Shown: positions 7,693 through 11,454 of the stretch, in pieces
How positions within the stretch are numbered: the stretch's first letter is position 1
Layout: each line of letters begins with the position of its first letter
Source: JARYMI01 sp037444845
GTDB taxonomy: Bacteria; Acidobacteriota; Aminicenantia; Aminicenantales; UBA8522
Assembly (NCBI GenBank): GCA_037444845.1
Contig: JBBILQ010000076.1
Span: forward strand, 1-11,454
Direction: 5' to 3'
DNA: 11,454 bases
Notes under the pieces: generated by a model
The model's input: only the letters and a program-made list of their open reading frames with translations
What the model was told of the DNA's origin: nothing
The model's database searches: none
Made by a program: the position numbers and the translations under genes

Positions 7693-8169
7693 CTACAGCC
7701 GGCCGGCTACGGTTTTGCAGAGCCCCGCGAGCTGGTCCATGCTCAGGTACGTCTTCCCGGACTCGGCCGGGTTAAAAAACGTCGAAATCGAAACGACCCA
7801 ATTTCCCTTTCTGAAGGTGATGAAGTAAGGGTAGTTGCCGGGCGGACCGTCGAACGCGTCTTCTCCGATTCCCTCAACGGCTTTCCTTATGTAGGGCTTT
7901 ATCTGGTTCTTGTAGGAGTCGTAATCCTTCGGGTTCAGGGTCTGGAACGAGGCGATCAGGACGACCGTGCCGTCAGCAAGCCCGAAGTTGAGGCTTCCGC
8001 CAGCTCCCTTGCTCGGGTCATACGGCACAAGCTTGATACCGCTTAGGCTTCCGGCCTTCTCGACATCGGCGACGGTAAGATACTGCTCATAGGGGCTGGC
8101 CTGGCCTCGCACGGTGGGCACAACACAAACCAAGGCCAGCACGACCAGAACGGGCGTAAATTTTCTCAT
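7693..8169 (-). CDS. Small exported protein of unknown function
   Basis: From the chosen start the protein has 158 residues: MRKFTPVLVVLALVCVVPTV followed by RGQ is a clear signal peptide with cleavage likely after VRG. The start at 8169 is preferred over an upstream ATG (8211) because AAGGAGAG lies just before it and because the signal peptide then begins correctly. The mature part has alternating hydrophobic strands, a segment GIGEDAFDGPPGNYPYFITF and the ending YLSMDQLAGLCKTVAGRL. The pattern 'GIG-D/E-A-F ... hydrophobic-FRKGN ... YLS-x-x-x-L-x-x-L-x-K-x-x-A-x-R-L' recalls small periplasmic or lipoprotein-like domains of unknown role in other bacteria, but no named family can be assigned. 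There is no lipobox cysteine. It precedes fhs by 90 bases on the same strand and may be co-transcribed, without an obvious functional link. Confidence 0.72.
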   Translation of the reverse strand: MRKFTPVLVVLALVCVVPTVRGQASPYEQYLTVADVEKAGSLSGIKLVPYDPSKGAGGSLNFGLADGTVVLIASFQTLNPKDYDSYKNQIKPYIRKAVEGIGEDAFDGPPGNYPYFITFRKGNWVVSISTFFNPAESGKTYLSMDQLAGLCKTVAGRL

Positions 8170-8276
8170 TATAATCTCTCCTTCAAGAGGATGTTGCGCA
8201 CACTTTTGCACGAAACGCGAAAAAAAGCAACAGGAAGGAAAAATGGAGACAGTTTACATAATCACCTAAATTTTTT

Positions 8277-8304
8277 TTGATTATGGGGTCGGCTTTCTTA
8301 TATA
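8277..8304 (+). promoter_or_regulatory. Weak promoter-like sequence upstream of the first MITE
   Basis: TTGATT (8277-8282) and TATATA (8299-8304) are spaced by 16 bases on the plus strand in AT-rich intergenic DNA. It points into the repeat element and toward the antisense side of radC, with no plus-strand gene downstream, so a real function is doubtful. The rest of 8170-8348 holds no gene. Confidence 0.2.
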
Positions 8305-8348
8305 GCGTTGATATTGGGGTTGGCCCATATTATCTTCTTGATTAATAA

Positions 8349-8502
8349 CCTGGACTATTCACGAAATGAAAGGAAAAAATCCCCTCTCCCCATGTGGGAG
8401 AGGGTCGGGGTGAGGGGGATCATTCAAAGATTCCCCCTCCCCTCTATCCCCTCCCGCCAGGGGAGGGGGCGTTTTATCGTATCATTTTGTGAATAGATCA
8501 GG
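8349..8502 (+). mobile_element. MITE-like element, copy 1 (154 bp)
   Basis: Terminal inverted repeats are CCTGGACTATTCACGAAATG on the left and, read inward on the minus strand from 8502, CCTGATCTATTCACAAAATG. The element is bordered by a 4-bp direct repeat ATAA (8345-8348 and 8503-8506), a target duplication. The interior encodes nothing. It forms three GC-rich hairpins: CCCTCTCCC/GGGAGAGGG, GAGGGGGA/TCCCCCTC and CCCCTCCC/GGGAGGGG. The plus strand at 8396-8418 (four runs of three or more G) fits a G-quadruplex, and the complementary strand of the C-rich part (about 8433-8458) does too. The spurious reading frame through it yields the common artefact 'SPLPMWERVGVRG'. The first 94 bases are identical to copy 2. 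Confidence 0.8.
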
Positions 8503-8525
8503 ATAATAACTTAATAATAATTTAA

Positions 8526-8569
8526 GCCCATAATCCGGGGTAAAACAGGCCTTAAAATGGGCATTTTTT
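8526..8569. terminator. Possible bidirectional terminator after radC
   Basis: GCCCAT (8526-8531) pairs with ATGGGC (8557-8562) across a 25-base loop and is followed by ATTTTTT on the plus strand. On the minus strand it follows the radC stop and is trailed by an AT-rich stretch TTAAATTATT. The long loop makes it weak. Confidence 0.3.
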
Positions 8570-8581
8570 GGCCCCCGCTGA

Positions 8582-9334
8582 TCACGAGCCGCTGGCCGAG
8601 TGGAGGAACTGAAACTCATATTCCTCGATGAGCCCCTGGTCGGAGAAGCTGAAATAACAGTTGTTTCCGATAACGATATGGTCCAGAACCTTGAGCTGCA
8701 TCAGCCGGGCCGCAAAAACGAGCTCTCTGGTGATGTCCCTATCGCAGGCCGACGGTTCAGGATCGCCCGATGGATGGTTGTGGACGAAGATGAGCGATGT
8801 CGCTTCATATCTCAAGGCATCCTTGATGATCTCCCTGGGATAGACGGCGCTCGAGTCGATCGTGCCCTCGAAAAGCGTCTTCTCCTCAAGAATCTGATTC
8901 TTGGCGTCAAGGAAAAGGACTTTGAATGTTTCTTTTTTCAAATCCCGCAAGGCGTGGAAAAGATAATCGAAGACTTCTCGCGAGGAGCGGCAGTAGGCTT
9001 TCTTCATCATCCGTTCCCGGAGAAACCGGCGAGAAACTTCATGGACGAACTTGAGCCCGAAAATGTTATGCGGTCCGATCCCTTTGATTCTCTGAAGCTC
9101 ATGCCCGCTGGCTTCCAGAACCCCGCTCAGAGTCCTGAACTGTTTCAAGGCTTCTTTGGCTTGCTCTTTGCAGTCGCGGCGAGGTGTGCCCAGGGCTAAA
9201 AGCAACTCGATGATCTCATAGTCCAAAAAACCGTCGAGCCCGCCCCGCAGAAACTTCTCCCGGAGCCTCTTCCTGTGTCCCTGGTAGGGGATCTTGCGAA
9301 GCGCAACCCTTTTTTCCCCGTTTGTCATGGCCAT
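8582..9334 (-). CDS. radC: RadC family protein (JAB/MPN domain)
   Basis: The chosen frame gives 250 residues. The N-terminal third has the RadC helical domain (GHRKRLREKFLRGGLDGFLD, then YEIIELLLALGTPRRDCK) with a helix-hairpin-helix segment LQRIKGIGPHNIFGL. The C-terminal domain holds the JAMM metal-binding signature HNHPSGDPEPSACD with H185, H187 and D198 in this numbering. RadC proteins are widespread, named historically for DNA repair; their actual biochemical role is unsettled and many are linked to mobile DNA. A longer TTG-start form (from 9382, 266 residues) is open, but the extra residues are not conserved in style. ATG codons at 9334 and 9328 are both possible and none has a strong ribosome binding site. 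MITE copies lie on both sides of the gene, at 8349-8502 and 9543-9682. Confidence 0.9.
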   Translation of the reverse strand: MAMTNGEKRVALRKIPYQGHRKRLREKFLRGGLDGFLDYEIIELLLALGTPRRDCKEQAKEALKQFRTLSGVLEASGHELQRIKGIGPHNIFGLKFVHEVSRRFLRERMMKKAYCRSSREVFDYLFHALRDLKKETFKVLFLDAKNQILEEKTLFEGTIDSSAVYPREIIKDALRYEATSLIFVHNHPSGDPEPSACDRDITRELVFAARLMQLKVLDHIVIGNNCYFSFSDQGLIEEYEFQFLHSASGS

Positions 9335-9428
9335 CACTAAATGGACGAACGGCACGGAAGAATTATCGCAGGGTTTAGCCAAGGGTTCAGCAAGATTCCT
9401 GAGAAAAAGACGTTCTGCGGTGCTGATT

Positions 9429-9469
9429 AGATCATCTGGTTGATCTTAAAAAACTTTACGAACCGTAAA
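9429..9469. promoter_or_regulatory. Two adjacent palindromes upstream of radC, possible operators
   Basis: AGATCA-TCTGGT-TGATCT (9429-9446) and TTTACG-AAC-CGTAAA (9455-9469) are perfect 6-bp dyads with short spacers, separated by eight bases. They lie in the divergent region between radC and the sigma factor gene, about 95-135 bases before the radC start. Such symmetry suits binding sites of dimeric repressors, but no regulator can be named, and the second could also be a small hairpin. Confidence 0.3.
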
Positions 9470-9542
9470 AGAAATTTACATCTTGGTTGCAACCGGCCTC
9501 AGGCCTTCACTTTCATCATAGCCGCCCACTTCCCGCTTCTAA

Positions 9543-9682
9543 CCTGGACTATTCACGAAATGAAAGGAAAAAATCCCCTCTCCCCATGTGGGAGAGGGTC
9601 GGGGTGAGGGGGATCATTCAAAGATTCCCCCTCCCCCCAGGGGAGGGGCCTGCTTTCTGGCATAATTTGTGAATAGGTCAGG
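9543..9682 (+). mobile_element. MITE-like element, copy 2 (140 bp)
   Basis: The left terminal repeat is identical to copy 1 (CCTGGACTATTCACGAAATG); the right end read inward is CCTGACCTATTCACAAATTA. The target duplication is CTAA (9539-9542 and 9683-9686). Hairpins CCCTCTCCC/GGGAGAGGG and GAGGGGGA/TCCCCCTC are shared with copy 1. The third hairpin is a shortened version, CCCCTCCCC/GGGGAGGGG with a three-base loop, explained by loss of about 14 bases between short C-rich direct repeats. The G-quadruplex-type run is at 9590-9612. It has the same orientation as copy 1 and lies between radC and the sigma factor gene. Confidence 0.8.
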
Positions 9683-9832
9683 CTAAATGATAGGGGCGGT
9701 CCTGCCGGAGGGCTGTCCCCATTAGCTGTTGGCATACAAATTGCTTTTCAATCGAGTGAGCAACGTAGAAGCGTTTAAAAAAGGAGCCGGGAATAATTGC
9801 CGGGCTTGATTGTATAAAGGGTGGGAGCGCAA
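9683..9832 (+). promoter_or_regulatory. Leader region of the sigma factor operon
   Basis: No gene is seen here. A GGGAATA (9789-9795) followed 17 bases later by TATAAA (9813-9818) is a promoter-like pair; the GGAA core recalls ECF-sigma -35 elements, which would fit autoregulation, but the match is weak. An imperfect hairpin AGCCGG/CCGGGCT (9786-9807, one-base bulge) overlaps it. Nearer the MITE, GGGG...CCCC (9693-9720) can also fold imperfectly. Confidence 0.25.
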
Positions 9833-10405
9833 ATGAGGCCAGACAGTGCCAACGACAAAGAACTCATCGCGAAAGCTAAGAAGGGAGACATGAGCGCTTT
9901 TGAATCGCTGGTCAGGAAGTACCAGAAGCCCGTTTACCTCCTCTGCCACCGCCTCACCGGAGCTCACCAGACGGCCGATGATTGCTCCCAGGACACGTTC
10001 ATCAAAGCCTTCCTTGCGCTCCCTCATTTTATCGACGGGCTTGATTTTTATTCCTGGATCCGCAGGATCGCGCTCAACAACTGCTTCAACCACATCAAAA
10101 AAGGCAAGCGGGAAAGACCGCTCGTCGAGGAGACAAATGCCGCCGGGCATCATTTCCTCTCCTCTCCAAACGAATCGCCTCCAGATGCCGTCCAGAGAGG
10201 CGAGATGGAAAAGAAATTCAGGAAAGCTTTCCGCGTTCTTCCTTGCGACCTGAAAACCATCTTCGCCTTAAGGGCTTTCGAGAGCATGAGCTACCAGGAG
10301 ATTGCTCAAGCGCTGAGCATCCCGCCCGGCACCGTCATGTCGCGCCTCAACAGGGCCAGGAAGAAACTCAAGAGCCAATTGGCCGAATACCTGAGGAGAA
10401 GCTGA
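9833..10405 (+). CDS. ECF-family RNA polymerase sigma factor
   Basis: The 190-residue protein has the two-domain layout of extracytoplasmic-function sigma factors. The sigma-2 region (about 20-90) includes AFESLVRKYQKPVYLLCHRL, the D-x-x-Q-D-T-F core DDCSQDTFIKAF that contacts RNA polymerase, and FYSWIRRIALNNCFNHIKK. A linker rich in Pro and Ser follows (100-122). The sigma-4 region (127-182) holds the helix-turn-helix SYQEIAQALSIPPGTVMSRL followed by NRARKKL. The ATG at 9833 is chosen because GGGAG stands seven bases before it; a GTG at 9821 would add four residues but has no suitable site. The stop overlaps the next start in TGATG, indicating translational coupling with the anti-sigma/TonB gene, its likely inhibitor. 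The signal sensed is not known. Confidence 0.93.
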   Translation: MRPDSANDKELIAKAKKGDMSAFESLVRKYQKPVYLLCHRLTGAHQTADDCSQDTFIKAFLALPHFIDGLDFYSWIRRIALNNCFNHIKKGKRERPLVEETNAAGHHFLSSPNESPPDAVQRGEMEKKFRKAFRVLPCDLKTIFALRAFESMSYQEIAQALSIPPGTVMSRLNRARKKLKSQLAEYLRRS

Positions 10406-11397
10406 TGAGACACGAGGACATTCGGGATCTCTTGGGCGCCTATCTGGATAGCGAGCTCAAAGAGAAAGAAAAACAGGAAGTCGAGGAGCATCTCAGGGAA
10501 TGCCGTGACTGCAGGGAGGAGCTCAGGCTGTTAGGCAAACTCGATGAATTCGCCCGCTCGCTTCGCCCAGCTCCTCAGGCAGAGGCCTACTGGGAAACGT
10601 TCCCGGCCAGAGTTAAAGCCGCGTTGAGCGAGCGGCTCGAAAAGCGCCAGGAGAGGGAGGTCACCATGTTTCAAGATTCCTTCATCATTGCAGAGAAGAA
10701 TTTCAGGCTCAAGGCCATGGTTTTTCCGGTCTCGCTGGCGACTCACCTGATTATCGCGGCCATGCTGGTCATCCTTCCGTTGCTCAACACGGGCACGCTG
10801 CCCGAGGTGCAAGTATACAGTGCCTTTCTCGCTCCCCCGCCCCCACCGCCTCCTCCACCTCCGCCTCCGGCTAAGAAGCGTTCCAGCTCGCAGGCTAAAA
10901 CACGGATCAAACCCGTCCAGGCGCAAGCGACAATCGAGCCCGGTAAACTCGTCGCGCCAGTCGAAATCCCAGACGAGATCGCCGAAGAGCAGGTCTCCGA
11001 TTTCGGGGTTGAGGGCGGCGTCGAAGGCGGAGTGGAAGGCGGTGTCGTGGGCGGCGTGTTAGGGGGTGTTGTCGGCGGCGTGTTGGGCGGTGTCGTCGGA
11101 GAGATCGAAGCTCCGGTGAGGGCCGTCGGCGAAATCAAGCCGCCAAAGCTCATCAAGAAGGTTGATCCAGTTTATCCCGAGATTGCGAGGCAGGCGCGAG
11201 TCGAGGGCACGGTTATCTTAGAGGCGACGACGGACATCTACGGCCGGGTCCAGAATGTCAAAGTGCTCCGGTCCATCCCTCTTTTGGACCAGGCCGCGAT
11301 CGACGCCGTCCGGCAGTGGGTCTACGAGCCGATGATCATCAACGGCCGTCCCCGCGGCGTCATCTTCGTCGTGACCGTCTACTTCCAGTTGAAATGA
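10405..11397 (+). CDS. Anti-sigma zinc-finger domain fused to TonB energy transducer
   Basis: This 330-residue protein combines two roles. Residues 1-60 form a zinc-binding anti-sigma (ZAS / zf-HC2) domain: HEDIRDLLGAYLDSEL then H29-x3-C33-x2-C36, which normally binds and holds an ECF sigma factor. After a charged linker, 105-127 is one membrane helix (AMVFPVSLATHLIIAAMLVI). Then come 12 prolines (144-155), a basic stretch, eight Gly-Val-type tetrads (201-232) and a TonB C-terminal domain (249-330, VDPVYPEIARQARVEGTVIL to the end FVVTVYFQLK). The ZAS domain would face the cytoplasm and the TonB domain the periplasm, so topology is consistent. The start is supported by GAGGAG (10393-10398) and by overlap with the sigma gene. 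A second in-frame ATG at 10666 (residue 88) has its own strong GGAGG and would give a 243-residue ordinary TonB. Sequence error joining two genes cannot be excluded. Confidence 0.88.
   Translation: MRHEDIRDLLGAYLDSELKEKEKQEVEEHLRECRDCREELRLLGKLDEFARSLRPAPQAEAYWETFPARVKAALSERLEKRQEREVTMFQDSFIIAEKNFRLKAMVFPVSLATHLIIAAMLVILPLLNTGTLPEVQVYSAFLAPPPPPPPPPPPPAKKRSSSQAKTRIKPVQAQATIEPGKLVAPVEIPDEIAEEQVSDFGVEGGVEGGVEGGVVGGVLGGVVGGVLGGVVGEIEAPVRAVGEIKPPKLIKKVDPVYPEIARQARVEGTVILEATTDIYGRVQNVKVLRSIPLLDQAAIDAVRQWVYEPMIINGRPRGVIFVVTVYFQLK
10656..10668 (+). promoter_or_regulatory. Internal ribosome binding site and in-frame TonB start
   Basis: GGAGG (10656-10660) is followed by five bases and then ATG (10666-10668), within the anti-sigma/TonB ORF and in the same frame. 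The resulting protein MFQDSFIIAEKNFRLK starts just before the membrane helix, as free-standing TonB proteins of this type do. This site is as strong as or stronger than the one for the full-length frame. Confidence 0.55.
11005..11100 (+). repeat. 12-bp tandem repeats encoding Gly-Gly-Val tetrads
   Basis: Eight 12-base units of the type GGCGGCGTNNNN encode G-V-E-G, G-V-V-G and G-V-L-G steps of the TonB periplasmic linker. Third-base differences among units show that it is not a freshly amplified array. Confidence 0.8.
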
Positions 11398-11400
11398 ATC

Positions 11401-11454
11401 TCACTTTCTGGCGGGGCTGAAGAATTTGATGGCGTGGAGGCGGTCAATTTCCTT
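11401..11454 (-). CDS. Possible C-terminal end of a convergent gene
   Basis: The minus strand is open from the window edge and reads KEIDRLHAIKFFSPARK-stop, with TGA at 11403-11401, three bases beyond the end of the TonB gene. Only 17 residues are visible and no family is recognised. The compact, convergent spacing makes a real gene plausible but not proven. Confidence 0.3.
   Translation of the reverse strand, partial: KEIDRLHAIKFFSPARK

Noticed and set aside
8308..8496. 62-codon frame with the peptide SPLPMWERVGVRG
   Set aside because: The frame runs through the MITE; the same peptide recurs in copy 2 (9487-9672). It is a known kind of artefact of this intergenic repeat, not a protein.
8349..9682. 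CRISPR array or composite transposon formed by the two repeats
   Set aside because: There are only two copies more than 1 kb apart, so it is not an array. Each has its own target duplication, which argues against a single composite transposition.
10243..10404. Longer N-terminus for the anti-sigma/TonB ORF starting inside the sigma gene
   Set aside because: The extra 54 codons overlap the conserved sigma-4 coding region in another frame and lack a ribosome binding site. The start at 10405 has GAGGAG and the usual TGATG overlap.

Overview
The window reads as chromosomal DNA of a Gram-negative, probably anaerobic bacterium. It encodes a TonB-type energy transducer (which implies an outer membrane), a formate-tetrahydrofolate ligase and several exported proteins, at moderately high GC. 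The TonB linker of proline run plus Gly-Gly-Val tetrads, together with a secreted BNR beta-propeller, suggests an Acidobacteriota or Aminicenantes-like lineage. That placement is inference from protein style, since no rRNA or other phylogenetic marker is present.

Left part (1-3199) is a nest of mobile DNA. An apparently intact IS21-family element (281-2971) carries istA and istB between long, internally repeated inverted ends. It is flanked by debris: the C-terminal end of a zinc-motif transposase and a recombinase-like C-terminal fragment on the left, and the N-terminal part of an IS91-like transposase on the right. No target duplication is visible around the IS21 element.

Middle part (3200-8169) holds three minus-strand genes: a large secreted BNR/sortilin-like beta-propeller protein, fhs, and a small exported protein of unknown function just upstream of fhs.

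Right-middle part (8170-9832) contains radC on the minus strand. Two copies of a miniature inverted-repeat element flank it in the same orientation. Each copy has matching terminal repeats and its own 4-bp target duplication, and each carries several GC-rich hairpins and a G-quadruplex-type motif.

Right part (9833-11454) is a two-gene operon: an ECF sigma factor, then, overlapping by one base, a single ORF that joins a zinc-binding anti-sigma domain to a complete TonB protein (membrane anchor, Pro-rich and Gly-Val linker, TonB C-terminal domain). A strong internal ribosome binding site precedes an in-frame ATG exactly where a normal TonB would begin, so the locus could make both a fused membrane anti-sigma/TonB and a free TonB. 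This is the most interesting system in the window. The end of a convergent minus-strand gene may enter at the right edge.
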